A DNA stretch of 64,000 bases from Polynucleobacter sp. MWH-P3-07-1 (GTDB taxonomy: Bacteria; Pseudomonadota; Gammaproteobacteria; Burkholderiales; Burkholderiaceae), in assembly GCF_018687555.1 (NCBI RefSeq), contig NZ_CP061296.1, positions 930,001-994,000 on the forward strand, read 5' to 3'. The notes below the pieces were generated by a model. It was given only the letters and a program-made list of their open reading frames with translations, had not been told where the DNA came from and ran no database searches. Every line of letters begins with the position of its first letter. Position 1 is the stretch's first letter. Shown piece after piece: positions 20,659 to 30,142 of the stretch. The translations under genes were made by a program, and so were the position numbers.

Positions 20659-21762
20659 TTAGGTCAAGGCGCTCGAATGCACTCGTCGTGGCGCATCTAA
20701 ATAGTCCCTAGACTGCATCTCAAGCAATCTAGAGACCGTTCTTGAGAATTCAGCGGTAATTTGACCCTCGGTATAAAGCTCTGCTGGAGGTACAGCTGCT
20801 GAAATAATTAGCTTATTTTTATTGTCATATAGAACGTCAACCAGCCAAATAAAACGACGGGCTTCATTCGTTAAACGCGGTGGCATATAAGGTACGCCAG
20901 AGAGAATCACGGTATGAAACTGCTTGGCAAGCTCTAAATAATCGTTTTGAGAACGCGGCCCACAGCAGAGCGTTTGAAAATCAAACCACACCACACCATC
21001 ACCCATATGCAATGGCAGTAATTCACGGGATTCAATATAGAGAACCGGATTTGGATCTTCAGCTTGATTGCCGATCAAGGCATAAAACATGTTGAGAAGC
21101 TTCAGATCAGTTTGCGAATCAATGGGTGTCAAGTAGGCCTCAACTTGCTCCATTTGTACCCGGCGATAATCGTTACCTGCATCGACATTCAAAATATCCA
21201 ATTTATCTTCTAGCAGACGAATGGCGGGCAGTAGACGATCACGGTGCAAGCCATCGGGATAGAGCTGATCGGGTCGGTAATTCGAAGTCATGACAAACTG
21301 AACGCGATCCTCAAATAACGCTTTTAGCAATCGATACAGAATCATGGCATCAGCAATATCGTTGATGTGAAACTCATCAAAACAGATCAAGCGATAGCGC
21401 TTAGAGATTCTTTTGGCTAACTCATCCAGTGGATCAGAGAGACCAGATAACTCATGCAATTCACGATGAACTTCTCGCATGAATTCATGAAAATGAATCC
21501 GAATCTTTTTTTCTAAAGGGGATGCCGCATAGAAGCAGTCCATCAAAAAGGATTTACCTCGACCAACGCCACCCCACAAGTAGATGCCGCGAGGTAAAGC
21601 AGGTCTAAACAGTTTCTTTTTGAGTTGATTACTACGAACCTGCTTATAGTCTACCCACTGATCCTCGCAGGCTTGCAAACGCTCGATTGCACGCAGCTGC
21701 GCGGGATCAGTGTGATACCCGCGCGCTTTTAACTCTTGCTGGTAATACTCGATCGCTTTCAA
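20659..21762 (-). CDS. zapE: Cell division protein ZapE (AFG1-like ATPase)
   Basis: ATPase of the AFG1/ZapE family, linked to Z-ring function in E. coli and to mitochondrial protein quality control in eukaryotes. Walker A is GGVGRGKSFLMDCFY, Walker B ICFDEFHINDIADAM, with MTSNYRPDQLYPDGLHRDRLLPAI after it. Length 367 is typical. The start is a TTG that directly follows the lpdA stop codon in the same frame, with no spacer. Expression therefore probably depends on the sucA-sucB-lpdA transcript. Confidence 0.93.
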   Translation of the reverse strand: MKAIEYYQQELKARGYHTDPAQLRAIERLQACEDQWVDYKQVRSNQLKKKLFRPALPRGIYLWGGVGRGKSFLMDCFYAASPLEKKIRIHFHEFMREVHRELHELSGLSDPLDELAKRISKRYRLICFDEFHINDIADAMILYRLLKALFEDRVQFVMTSNYRPDQLYPDGLHRDRLLPAIRLLEDKLDILNVDAGNDYRRVQMEQVEAYLTPIDSQTDLKLLNMFYALIGNQAEDPNPVLYIESRELLPLHMGDGVVWFDFQTLCCGPRSQNDYLELAKQFHTVILSGVPYMPPRLTNEARRFIWLVDVLYDNKNKLIISAAVPPAELYTEGQITAEFSRTVSRLLEMQSRDYLDAPRRVHSSALT

Positions 21763-23199
21763 TTACATATTTAAGGCGCGTTGATCTGCCGCAAGTGCCG
21801 CCTCACGAACCACCTCAGACAAGCTAGGGTGTGGATGGCATATCCGAGCAATATCTTCCGCTGCAGCCTTAAACTCCATGGCGACTGCCGCCTCAGCAAT
21901 TAAATCCGATGCATTAGGGCCAATGATATGAACGCCCAAGATTTCATCAGTCTTGGCATCGGCCAACACTTTCACAAAACCATCAGAGCGCCCCATGCCT
22001 AATGCGCGACCATTGGCAGCAAATGGGAACTGACCTGCTTTATAGGCACGGCCCTCGTCTTTGAGTTGCTGTTCGTTCTTACCAACCCAAGCGATCTCAG
22101 GATCGGTATAAATGACCCATGGAATGCAGTTGTAATCAATATGGGGTTTTTGACCAGCTATGATCTCAGCAACCAAAACGCCCTCATCTTCGGCTTTATG
22201 AGCCAGCATTGGGCCGCGCACAACATCTCCAACCGCATATACGCCTGGCGCCGAAGTCGCACAAGTATGATCATCAATCGGAATGAAACCACGCTCATCA
22301 ACCTTCAGGCCGATTTTATCTAGGCCCAACTGATCAGTATTAGGTACGCGTCCAACGGAAACAATTAAACGGTCACAATCCAGCTTTTGCGCTTTACCAG
22401 TGTTATCGGCATACTGAATCGATACACCCTTCTTATCAGCCTTCACTTCACCAATCTTCACGCCGGTCTGAATATTTAAACCTTGCTTCGCAAATAACTT
22501 CTGGGCTTCTTTGGCGATACCAGGGTCGCATGCGCCTAAGAAAGTTGGCATGGCTTCGAGGATGGTGACCTCAGCACCTAAGCGGCGCCAAACTGAGCCT
22601 AACTCAAGGCCAATCACGCCAGCACCAATCACGCCCAATTTCTTGGGAGCGACATCAAACTTGAGAGCGCCTTCGTTATCACAGATCAGTTTGTTATCAA
22701 CAACGATGCCTGGCAAATGACGGGCTTTAGAACCCGTAGCAATGATCACATGCTTTGCAGTAAAAGTTTCTTGTTCCTTGCCATCAATTTTGACTTGATA
22801 GCCATCGGTGCTCTTGCCTTCAAATGAGGCATGGCCTTTTAACAAAGTAATCTTGTTCTTCTTGAACAGATACTGAATACCACCAGTCATCTTGGTCACG
22901 ATCTCATCTTTACGAGAAATCATTTTCTTGGTATCCATACTGACAGAGCCAACCTGAATGCCGTGATCCGCCGCATGGAGCTCGATCTTCTCAAACTCTT
23001 CCGATGAAGCAAGCAATGCCTTGGAAGGAATACAGCCGACATTCAAACAAGTACCGCCTAAACGAGGCTCGCCCTTGGGGTCGTCATAGGCATTGGATTC
23101 AGCACAAGCAACATTAAAGCCCAACTGCGCCGCACGAATGGCTGCAATGTATCCACCAGGACCGCCACCAATGACGAGGACATCAAATGATTTACTCAT
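21763..23199 (-). CDS. lpdA: Dihydrolipoyl dehydrogenase (E3)
   Basis: Reoxidises dihydrolipoamide in 2-oxoacid dehydrogenase complexes. An FAD motif ([19 protein letters not shown]), redox disulfide [16 protein letters not shown] motif ([19 protein letters not shown]) and the catalytic HPHPSLSE histidine-glutamate are in order. Length 478. It is 11 bases after sucB, so it is the E3 of the oxoglutarate dehydrogenase complex and possibly of others. Confidence 0.97.
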   Translation of the reverse strand: MSKSFDVLVIGGGPGGYIAAIRAAQLGFNVACAESNAYDDPKGEPRLGGTCLNVGCIPSKALLASSEEFEKIELHAADHGIQVGSVSMDTKKMISRKDEIVTKMTGGIQYLFKKNKITLLKGHASFEGKSTDGYQVKIDGKEQETFTAKHVIIATGSKARHLPGIVVDNKLICDNEGALKFDVAPKKLGVIGAGVIGLELGSVWRRLGAEVTILEAMPTFLGACDPGIAKEAQKLFAKQGLNIQTGVKIGEVKADKKGVSIQYADNTGKAQKLDCDRLIVSVGRVPNTDQLGLDKIGLKVDERGFIPIDDHTCATSAPGVYAVGDVVRGPMLAHKAEDEGVLVAEIIAGQKPHIDYNCIPWVIYTDPEIAWVGKNEQQLKDEGRAYKAGQFPFAANGRALGMGRSDGFVKVLADAKTDEILGVHIIGPNASDLIAEAAVAMEFKAAAEDIARICHPHPSLSEVVREAALAADQRALNM

Positions 23200-23210
23200 A
23201 GAGTCCTCGC

Positions 23211-24416
23211 TTACAGATCAAGTAAAAGACGTGAAGGATCTTCTAAAGCTTCCTTCATGGCGACTAAGCCAAGTACTGCCTCGCGACCGTCAATAATGCG
23301 ATGGTCATAAGAGAGCGCCAAGTAGTTAATTGGACGAATCACAATTTGGCCATCCTCAACAACAGCACGATCTTTCGTCGCATGAATCCCCAAAATCGCG
23401 GATTGAGGAGGATTAATGATTGGCGTTGAAAGCATTGAACCAAACACACCACCATTGGAGATCGAGAAAGTACCACCAGTAAGCTCTTCGATCGTCAATT
23501 TACCTTCGCGTGCTTTAGCACCAAACTCAGCGATCTTCTTCTCAATATCAGCCAGATTCATTTGATCGACATCACGCAAAATCGGCACAACCAAACCTCG
23601 TGGCGAGCTCACTGCGATACCAATATCAAAGTAACCGTGATACACAATATCATTGCCATCTACTGAAGCGTTCAATAAGGGGAACTTCTTCAAAGCATGT
23701 GTAGCGGCCTTCACGAAAAAGGACATGAAGCCCAATTTCACACCATGGGTCTTTTCAAAAATGTCCTTGTATTTATTGCGCATGGCAATCACCGGCGCCA
23801 TATTGACTTCATTGAAGGTCGTCAAAATAGCGTTGTTGGCTTGGGACTCGAGTAAGCGCTCCGCAATACGGGCGCGCAAACGGGTCATGGGAACACGCTC
23901 TTCAGGACGATCACCCAAAGGAATCGACACTGCTGGCAAAGGGGCTACGCTAGATTTAGCGCCACCAGATACGGCATTAAGAACATCACCCTTAGTAATT
24001 CGGCCATCACGACCAGAGCCTGCCACTTGGGCTGCACTCACGTTGTTCTCAGCCATTAACTTGGCTGCAGAAGGTGCTGCCGCGGGAGCAGTAGATGCAG
24101 GGACGCTGGATGCGGCAGGCTTCGCAGCTGGTGCAGCAGCTTTTGCTGCCGCGGCTGGAGAAGCACTTGCTACTGCAGTGCTATCAATCTTGCCGATCAA
24201 TTGCTCGGCAACGACTGTGCCACCATCGCCAACCAAAACTTCCGTCAGCACTCCAGCAGACGGAGCAGGAACTTCTAGTACGACCTTATCGGTTTCAATT
24301 TCGATCAAGATTTCATCTTGCGCGACTGCTTCGCCGACTTTCTTTTTCCATTGCAAAAGGGTTGCTTCGGCAACGGACTCAGAGAGTTGGGGGACTTTCA
24401 CTTCAAATATGGCCAT
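23211..24416 (-). CDS. sucB: Dihydrolipoyllysine-residue succinyltransferase (E2 of oxoglutarate dehydrogenase)
   Basis: Transfers succinyl to CoA in the TCA cycle. It has one N-terminal lipoyl domain (lysine in [12 protein letters not shown], residues about 38-49), an Ala/Pro linker, a peripheral-subunit-binding domain ([28 protein letters not shown]) and the catalytic domain ending in [14 protein letters not shown]. Length 401 is typical. It lies between sucA and lpdA in one operon. Confidence 0.97.
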   Translation of the reverse strand: MAIFEVKVPQLSESVAEATLLQWKKKVGEAVAQDEILIEIETDKVVLEVPAPSAGVLTEVLVGDGGTVVAEQLIGKIDSTAVASASPAAAAKAAAPAAKPAASSVPASTAPAAAPSAAKLMAENNVSAAQVAGSGRDGRITKGDVLNAVSGGAKSSVAPLPAVSIPLGDRPEERVPMTRLRARIAERLLESQANNAILTTFNEVNMAPVIAMRNKYKDIFEKTHGVKLGFMSFFVKAATHALKKFPLLNASVDGNDIVYHGYFDIGIAVSSPRGLVVPILRDVDQMNLADIEKKIAEFGAKAREGKLTIEELTGGTFSISNGGVFGSMLSTPIINPPQSAILGIHATKDRAVVEDGQIVIRPINYLALSYDHRIIDGREAVLGLVAMKEALEDPSRLLLDL

Positions 24417-24456
24417 GATGATTCCTAGAAAATATGGGTTGAGATTATGTGGACGA

Positions 24457-27312
24457 TTACTTCGTAATCACATAACCTTTAAGTTTGGCAAATGCTGCAT
24501 TGATTAATGACTTCTGTTGTTCTTGGTGGAGATGTGCATAACCCACTGCAGGTGAAGCAGAGGCAGGACGTCCGGCATAAGCCAACTTCATACCCTCAGT
24601 CATATTCTCCAAAATATTGTGCTGAACAAAGAACCAGGCTCCTTGGTTTTGAGGCTCATCTTGACACCACACCACCTCTGCAAGATTGGGATACTTCTTC
24701 AATTCTGCTGTCAGCGCTTTATGTGGGAATGGATAGAGTTGCTCGAGGCGAATAATCGCCACATCACCAATTTTCTTGTCAGTACGCTCTTTAGCCAAGT
24801 CATAGTAAACCTTGCCTGAACACATTAAAAGACGCGTCACCTTCTGGGGATCAATACTCTCATCACGTTCGGAGAGAATTGTATGGAACTTGCCTTTTGT
24901 AAATTCAATCAGTGGTGAAGAGGCTTCTTTATTCCGCAAGAGCGACTTCGGTGTCATCAATATCAACGGTTTGCGGAACTGACGAATCATCTGACGACGC
25001 AAAACATGGAAAATCTGCGCTGCAGTCGTTGGCTGAATCACCTGCATATTGGTATCAGCACACAATTGCATAAAACGCTCAAGACGGGCAGATGAATGCT
25101 CAGGGCCTTGACCTTCATAACCATGGGGCAACATCATCACCAAGCCATTGGCACGACCCCACTTCACTTCACCTGAAGCGATAAATTGATCGATCACAAC
25201 CTGAGCACCATTGGCAAAGTCGCCAAACTGCGCTTCCCAGATGGTTAGAGTATTGGGTTCTGCAGAAGCAAAGCCGTATTCAAATCCAAGCACAGCCTCT
25301 TCCGACAGAATGGAATCAATCACAATAAAGGGGGCTTGATCTTTGGTGACATGCTGTAGGGGAACATAAGTTCCGGTATCCCACTTCTCGCGGTTTTGGT
25401 TATGCAATACAGCGTGACGGTGCGTGAAGGTACCGCGACCACTATCTTCACCCGATAAGCGCACTGGATAACCGCTCGCTACCAATGAGGCAAAGGCCAT
25501 GTGTTCGCCCATACCCCAGTCCACATTCACTTCGCCACGACCCATAGCAGCGCGGTCATTCAGCACCTTCTCCACCAAGGGATGTACTTTGAAATCATTT
25601 GGCATTGCAGAGATCTTCTCCGCCAAACGCTTCCACTCAGCCAGCGGAATGGCAGTATCAGCTTCGTCAGTCCATTTCTTATTTAGAAATGGTGACCAGT
25701 CCACGGCATATTTGCCAACAAAATTACTCAAGACTGGATCTGAGGTTTGCTTACCCTCATCCATCGCAGCACGATACTCTTTGACCATGAGGTCACCGGT
25801 ACCCGCTGTAAGAACACCCTGCGCTTCTAACTTGTCTGCATACAACTTGCGGGTGCCAGGATGAGCGCCAATAATTTTGTACATCAAAGGCTGAGTCATC
25901 GCAGGCGAATCTTGCTCGTTATGACCCAGTTTGCGGAAGCAAACAATATCAATCGCTACATCTTTGTGGAACTGAGTGCGGAAGTCTAAAGCCAACTTGG
26001 TCGCTAGTACTACTGCTTCAGGATCATCGCCATTGACGTGCAATACCGGGGCATCGATCACTTTCATGATGTCGGTGCAATAGAGGCTTGAGCGCAAATC
26101 ACGCGGATCAGAGGTGGTAAAGCCAATCTGGTTATTGATCACAATATGCACTGTGCCGCCCGTGGAATAACCACGTACTTCAGACATCGCGAGCGTCTCT
26201 TGCACTACGCCCTGACCGGCTACCGCAGCGTCACCATGCACCAATACAGGCAACACCTGCTTGCCTAGCATGTCGCCACGACGCTCCATACGGGCCCGCG
26301 CAGAACCCTCAACCACAGGATTGACGATTTCTAAATGGGAAGGATTGAATGCCAAAGACAAGTGGACGGGACCACTTGGTGTGGAGATGTCGCTGGAGAA
26401 ACCTTGGTGATACTTCACATCGCCAGCAGGTAGATTTTCTGGGCCAGTATGCTCAAACTCAGCAAACAAATCTTTTGGCATCTTACCCAGTACGTTCACC
26501 AAGACATTCAAGCGGCCACGATGCGCCATACCAATCACAATCTCTTGCACGCCCTCTGCACCAGACTGACGAATCAATTGATCCATACATGGGATGAAGC
26601 TGTCTCCACCTTCTAGTGAAAACCGTTTTTGCCCGACATATTTTGCCGAGAGATAGCGCTCCAAACCTTCTGCAGCAGTTAAGCGGTCTAAGATTTGGCG
26701 CTTCTCATCCACATTAAATTGGGGAGCCGAACGAATGGATTCCAACTGCTCTTGCCACCACTTCTTGATCTTTTGGTCAGCGATGAACATGAACTCAACA
26801 CCAATGGTGCCGCAGTAGGTTTCCCGCAAAGCCTGCAATAAATTACGCAAAGTCATTTCGGACTTGCCGAAGAAAGTATTGCTGGTATTGAAGACGATAT
26901 CCATATCGCCATCGGTAAAGCCATAAAACGCTGGGTCTAATTCAGGAATATCTGGACGCTCAGAGCGTTTTAAAGGATCGAGGTCTGCCCAACGATTGCC
27001 CACATTGCGATAGGCGGCAATGAGCTGTTGAACTGCGACACGCTTGCGACCCATCTCGGAGTCGGCAGAATCGGAAACCGTTCTAATCGGGCCTTGTTTG
27101 GCGCGCTCGGCAAAAGAAGCCACGATAGGAGCATGAGCAATATCCTTCATGGATGAGCCATCAACGGCTGGCACTTGCTTCACGCTGTCGAAATAATTTC
27201 GCCAATGATCCTCGACTGAGCCAGGATCTAGCAAATAGGATTCATAGAGTTCTTCTACATAGGGGGCATTCCCCCCGAAGAGATACGAGTTATCTCTTTG
27301 GTCCTGCATCAT
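24457..27312 (-). CDS. sucA: 2-oxoglutarate dehydrogenase E1
   Basis: Thiamine-diphosphate enzyme that decarboxylates 2-oxoglutarate and loads succinyl onto SucB. About 951 residues with the conserved N-terminal segment ([19 protein letters not shown]), [26 protein letters not shown] (ThDP site) and [15 protein letters not shown]. The frame extends to a GTG at 27321, but the ATG ending at 27312 has a well-spaced AAAGGTG before it, so I use that. The leader upstream holds a hairpin next to the ribosome-binding site. Confidence 0.96.
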   Translation of the reverse strand: MMQDQRDNSYLFGGNAPYVEELYESYLLDPGSVEDHWRNYFDSVKQVPAVDGSSMKDIAHAPIVASFAERAKQGPIRTVSDSADSEMGRKRVAVQQLIAAYRNVGNRWADLDPLKRSERPDIPELDPAFYGFTDGDMDIVFNTSNTFFGKSEMTLRNLLQALRETYCGTIGVEFMFIADQKIKKWWQEQLESIRSAPQFNVDEKRQILDRLTAAEGLERYLSAKYVGQKRFSLEGGDSFIPCMDQLIRQSGAEGVQEIVIGMAHRGRLNVLVNVLGKMPKDLFAEFEHTGPENLPAGDVKYHQGFSSDISTPSGPVHLSLAFNPSHLEIVNPVVEGSARARMERRGDMLGKQVLPVLVHGDAAVAGQGVVQETLAMSEVRGYSTGGTVHIVINNQIGFTTSDPRDLRSSLYCTDIMKVIDAPVLHVNGDDPEAVVLATKLALDFRTQFHKDVAIDIVCFRKLGHNEQDSPAMTQPLMYKIIGAHPGTRKLYADKLEAQGVLTAGTGDLMVKEYRAAMDEGKQTSDPVLSNFVGKYAVDWSPFLNKKWTDEADTAIPLAEWKRLAEKISAMPNDFKVHPLVEKVLNDRAAMGRGEVNVDWGMGEHMAFASLVASGYPVRLSGEDSGRGTFTHRHAVLHNQNREKWDTGTYVPLQHVTKDQAPFIVIDSILSEEAVLGFEYGFASAEPNTLTIWEAQFGDFANGAQVVIDQFIASGEVKWGRANGLVMMLPHGYEGQGPEHSSARLERFMQLCADTNMQVIQPTTAAQIFHVLRRQMIRQFRKPLILMTPKSLLRNKEASSPLIEFTKGKFHTILSERDESIDPQKVTRLLMCSGKVYYDLAKERTDKKIGDVAIIRLEQLYPFPHKALTAELKKYPNLAEVVWCQDEPQNQGAWFFVQHNILENMTEGMKLAYAGRPASASPAVGYAHLHQEQQKSLINAAFAKLKGYVITK

Positions 27313-27316
27313 GATG

Positions 27317-27343
27317 CTCACCTTTCATCGGGTTTCCCGAATA
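27317..27343 (-). promoter_or_regulatory. Hairpin and ribosome-binding site in the sucA leader (possible sucA RNA motif)
   Basis: On the minus strand a TCGGG/CCCGA hairpin with a 3-nt loop ends just before the AAAGGTGAG ribosome-binding site of sucA. Burkholderiales have a described cis-regulatory RNA called the sucA motif in this exact location. The genomic position and compact structure fit; I cannot align it to the family model, so this is a candidate only. Confidence 0.35.
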
Positions 27344-27581
27344 AAAACTGTGGTTATAACCTCTCGTTTTCTGGCTTCACCAGTCCACGAATTGATCTAT
27401 GCAAATACGTTTACTACTGCGTTAATTTAACACGGATAACCCGTCAATTACTAAGGCTTTTCCCTATTTCTGGCTCGTGAATCAGAACTTTCCTACTCAG
27501 TATTCAGGAATGGATGACAGATTCAAATGAAATTGATTTTTATTCTTTAAATCTCCAATTCACACCTTAAATGAAGGAAAT
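27322..27581. other. Divergent intergenic region between sucA and an HTH gene
   Basis: This 260-base gap must contain promoters for both divergent genes. Apart from the hairpin next to sucA I can identify no confident -35/-10 pair, tRNA or further small gene. The portion nearest the HTH gene is AT-rich. Confidence 0.5.
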
Positions 27582-28298
27582 ATGAAAGAAATCACACCAG
27601 GAATGGAATACCTCAGCACCCGTCAGAGCGCAAAAGTCCTCCAAGTCTCCCTAGGAACGGTCCAAAAAATGGTGGAATTAGGCGAGTTAATTGCCTGGAA
27701 GACCCGCGGAGGTCATCGTCGCATTCTGGCCAGTTCCTTGGAACAGCAATTGCAACGACGGAAACGGGCAATGCGACAAAAATCCACTCAAAAGTGCATT
27801 GCTATGGGGATTTTTAGGCGAACTGAGAACAGCTTGGAGCTTTTAGAAGCACTCCAGACCTGGCAACTCAAAGTTGAAATGGAAATTGCTATCGACAGCT
27901 TGGAGGGATTGATGAAATCCGTCTCGCTAGCACCCGATCTCATCTTTCTAGATGCGCTGATACCGCCGGTTGAACAAGTTCATTTAATTCACTATTTAAG
28001 TAAAAGCAAAGATACCCAACATACCCCGATCTTAGTCGATGAGGGATTTATCAAACTTCACCCTGGGGTTGTGAGCTTGGCAGAAGAAAATACCGGTGTT
28101 AGGGCAGCATTGCACCCTAAAGATACCCAAGATATCCAAAAAGAACTGGAGAGAGGGCTGATTGAGCAAAATCCCTTAATCATCCCCTATCCAGCGACAA
28201 ATGGGGATCTGGATAATACTTTTACTAATAAATCGAGACTAGAAAACCTAGAAACGGTATTTATTGAAGCTTTAGCGAGAAAATGCCTTAGTTCTTAA
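27582..28298 (+). CDS. HTH (excisionase/MerR-like) protein with degenerate receiver-like domain
   Basis: A DNA-binding domain at residues about 10-48 (YLSTRQSAKVLQVSLGTVQKMVELGELIAWKT, then RGGHRRI) is the winged-helix form found in excisionase- and MerR-type regulators. After a basic linker (QQLQRRKRAMRQK), residues about 70-190 look like a receiver fold (DLIFLDALIPPVEQVHLIHYL) without a complete phosphorylation pocket that I can identify. The ribosome-binding site is AAGGA, 5 bases before the ATG. It diverges from sucA, so control of the TCA operon is a reasonable but untested guess. Confidence 0.75.
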   Translation: MKEITPGMEYLSTRQSAKVLQVSLGTVQKMVELGELIAWKTRGGHRRILASSLEQQLQRRKRAMRQKSTQKCIAMGIFRRTENSLELLEALQTWQLKVEMEIAIDSLEGLMKSVSLAPDLIFLDALIPPVEQVHLIHYLSKSKDTQHTPILVDEGFIKLHPGVVSLAEENTGVRAALHPKDTQDIQKELERGLIEQNPLIIPYPATNGDLDNTFTNKSRLENLETVFIEALARKCLSS

Positions 28299-28313
28299 TT
28301 GGCTTTAATAAGC

Positions 28314-28347
28314 AAAAAGCCATCAACCTTGGGGGTGATGGCTTTTT
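28314..28347. terminator. Bidirectional rho-independent terminator
   Basis: AAAAAGCCATCA and TGATGGCTTTTT form a 12-bp stem with a 10-nt G-rich loop, with T runs on both strands. It separates the convergent HTH gene and H-NS-like gene. Confidence 0.93.
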
Positions 28348-28390
28348 AAAACATTGCACTAGAAATAAATAGTGCTAATAATTCAATAAC

Positions 28391-28678
28391 TTAGATCAAA
28401 AAGCTAGAGCGATCTCTACCTTCGATCCACTTGGGGGCTTTGCCTCTACCAGTCCAGGTTTCACCGTTAGCAGGGTTGCGATACTTTGGGGCCACCTTGC
28501 CACCACTGCGGGTACCAGAACCTGCTTTACGACTGAATAGATCCGCTGCACTCAACTGATATTGATCAATAATCGCTTTTGCCTTGGCAATGCCATCTGC
28601 TTTTTCATGGGCAATCGCCTCTTTAATCTGTTTATCTAATTGCTCGCGCTGAGCTAATAACTCTTTATATGATGGCAT
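28391..28678 (-). CDS. H-NS family nucleoid protein
   Basis: A 95-residue H-NS/MvaT-class protein: an N-terminal coiled coil for oligomerisation (YKELLAQREQLDKQIKEAIAHEK) and the C-terminal DNA-binding motif in the form ANGETWTGRGKAPKWI, diagnostic of short betaproteobacterial H-NS homologues. Such proteins silence AT-rich DNA. Its own upstream region (28679-28852) is strongly AT-rich with two short palindromes, which would suit autoregulation. Confidence 0.92.
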   Translation of the reverse strand: MPSYKELLAQREQLDKQIKEAIAHEKADGIAKAKAIIDQYQLSAADLFSRKAGSGTRSGGKVAPKYRNPANGETWTGRGKAPKWIEGRDRSSFLI

Positions 28679-28852
28679 ATTTTTGGCTTGCTAGATAATG
28701 AATGAAAGCAAGATTATAAGCTAATTATCTGGATAATCAATTATTCGCTATTTAGCGATTAAAACTGTATAAATTATGTGGTTTTATATTACTAATATTT
28801 ATTATTAATATTATAGATATTAATAAGTCAATTTAGGCCTTTAATCTCAAGT
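28679..28852. promoter_or_regulatory. AT-rich region upstream of the H-NS-like gene
   Basis: No gene is seen here. It contains ATTATC-TG-GATAAT (28724-28737) and TCGCTA-TT-TAGCGA (28745-28758), followed by about 70 bases of nearly pure A/T. It holds the promoter of the H-NS-like gene and possibly its own binding sites; the function of the palindromes is inferred. Confidence 0.4.
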
Positions 28853-29275
28853 TTACTTAGCCCTGAGCATAAAACTGCCGCTACTTTTTGCTGTGATTTC
28901 TCCAGCAGCATTGATCACAACTGCCTCGCAATACTGAATGGATTTGCCGGACTTGAGTACCTTACCTTCCACCAATAACTTGCCGCGACTAGGGCGCAAG
29001 AAACTGGTGGTCATATCCACGGTGGTAGCGCCAAGAGGATGATTAAAGGTACTCCTAGCAGCGGCAGACATAGCGAAATCCAAAATAGCCATGATTACCC
29101 CACCCTGTGCGACCTGAAAACTATTGAGGTGCTCAGGCTTGAGATCTAAGCTAATGAGCGCCTTACCCTCTTTGGCATATTCTGGAACTACGCCTAAGTG
29201 AGCCAGAAATGGAATCTCCAAGCCAAAATAATCAACTGAAGGAATGGAGACTGGTGAGGGTTGTGTGGAGTTCAT
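28853..29275 (-). CDS. PaaI-type hotdog thioesterase
   Basis: A 140-residue hotdog-fold acyl-CoA thioesterase: helix motif GGVIMAILDFAMSAAARS with the typical aspartate, then GATTVDMTTSFLRPSRG and KSIQYCEAVVI. The start is the ATG at 29275; the frame continues through the neighbouring tRNA-Pro, which is clearly not coding. Substrate is unknown. Confidence 0.87.
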   Translation of the reverse strand: MNSTQPSPVSIPSVDYFGLEIPFLAHLGVVPEYAKEGKALISLDLKPEHLNSFQVAQGGVIMAILDFAMSAAARSTFNHPLGATTVDMTTSFLRPSRGKLLVEGKVLKSGKSIQYCEAVVINAAGEITAKSSGSFMLRAK

Positions 29276-29304
29276 ATCTATGGGTAAGGATCGGTCTTGA
29301 ATAA

Positions 29305-29381
<77 letters not shown>

Positions 29382-29426
29382 ACGAAAGTCAAAATTGTAT
29401 CAGTTCGGAAACGTCTTAAATGATGC

Positions 29427-29786
29427 TTATTTAGCCAGAATCTGCAAAACGGCCTGCAACTCTTCGCGAAGTTGTAGCTCGCCACGTGCCTCTTCAAGAC
29501 GATTCCGGGCGCCACTGATCGTAAAACCTTCTTCGTACAAAAGTGCCCGAATTCTGCGAATCAAAACGACTTCATGGTGCTGGTAATAGCGCCGATTACC
29601 GCGGCGCTTTTGTGGGCTTAATTGGGTGAACTCTTGCTCCCAGTAGCGCAATACATGCGAGCGGACTCCACATAGATCAGCAACTTCACCAATGGTGAAA
29701 TACCGCTTAGCAGGAATCGGGGGCAGCTGCGCGCTAGTTAGCGTTGCGCCGCTGGCGCTAGCATCAAACTCTGTTTTCTCGAGCAT
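29427..29786 (-). CDS. MerR-family transcriptional regulator
   Basis: A 119-residue MerR protein: winged helix [25 protein letters not shown], then [30 protein letters not shown]. The C-terminal effector part is just a short coiled coil, without metal-binding cysteines, so it is not a metal sensor. It sits downstream of ihfA (23-base overlap), the usual position in Burkholderiaceae. Targets are unknown. Confidence 0.9.
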   Translation of the reverse strand: MLEKTEFDASASGATLTSAQLPPIPAKRYFTIGEVADLCGVRSHVLRYWEQEFTQLSPQKRRGNRRYYQHHEVVLIRRIRALLYEEGFTISGARNRLEEARGELQLREELQAVLQILAK

Positions 29787-30087
29787 GTGACTCCACTACA
29801 TCCTTGAGCTTTTGACTAGCGTGGAAGGTAACTACACGGCGAGCCGCAATCGGAATCATTTGACCAGTCTTTGGGTTGCGCCCTGGACGCGCAGACTTGT
29901 TGCGTAGCTGAAAGTTACCAAAACCCGAAATTTTGACTTCTACACCCGTTTCGAGTGACTGACCAATACGATCAAAAAAGGCGTCGATCATGTCTTTCGC
30001 TTCGCGCTTATTGAGACCTACCTGATCAAACAAGGCTTCAGAGAGCTCATTCTTCGTAACGGTGTCATTGCTATTTACGCTGTTCAT
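29764..30087 (-). CDS. ihfA: Integration host factor subunit alpha
   Basis: DNA-bending HU/IHF protein subunit. The sequence [29 protein letters not shown], the [24 protein letters not shown] arm and [14 protein letters not shown] are diagnostic. I use the ATG ending at 30087 (107 residues); the longer frame overlaps pheT. Following pheT directly is the conserved ihfA position in proteobacteria. IHF is also a host factor for tyrosine-recombinase elements like the one at the right end of this window. Confidence 0.95.
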   Translation of the reverse strand: MNSVNSNDTVTKNELSEALFDQVGLNKREAKDMIDAFFDRIGQSLETGVEVKISGFGNFQLRNKSARPGRNPKTGQMIPIAARRVVTFHASQKLKDVVESHARENRV

Positions 30088-30142
30088 TGCAAGAATCTTT
30101 CGCAATACTTTTATTAAATTTTCAGAATTAGTAATACTATAC

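Noticed and set aside
23653..24507. Long plus-strand frame (284 codons) opposite sucB
   Set aside because: It lies across the sucB linker and core, whose domain order is certain; the frame is a low-complexity Ala/Ser/Thr product of codon bias.
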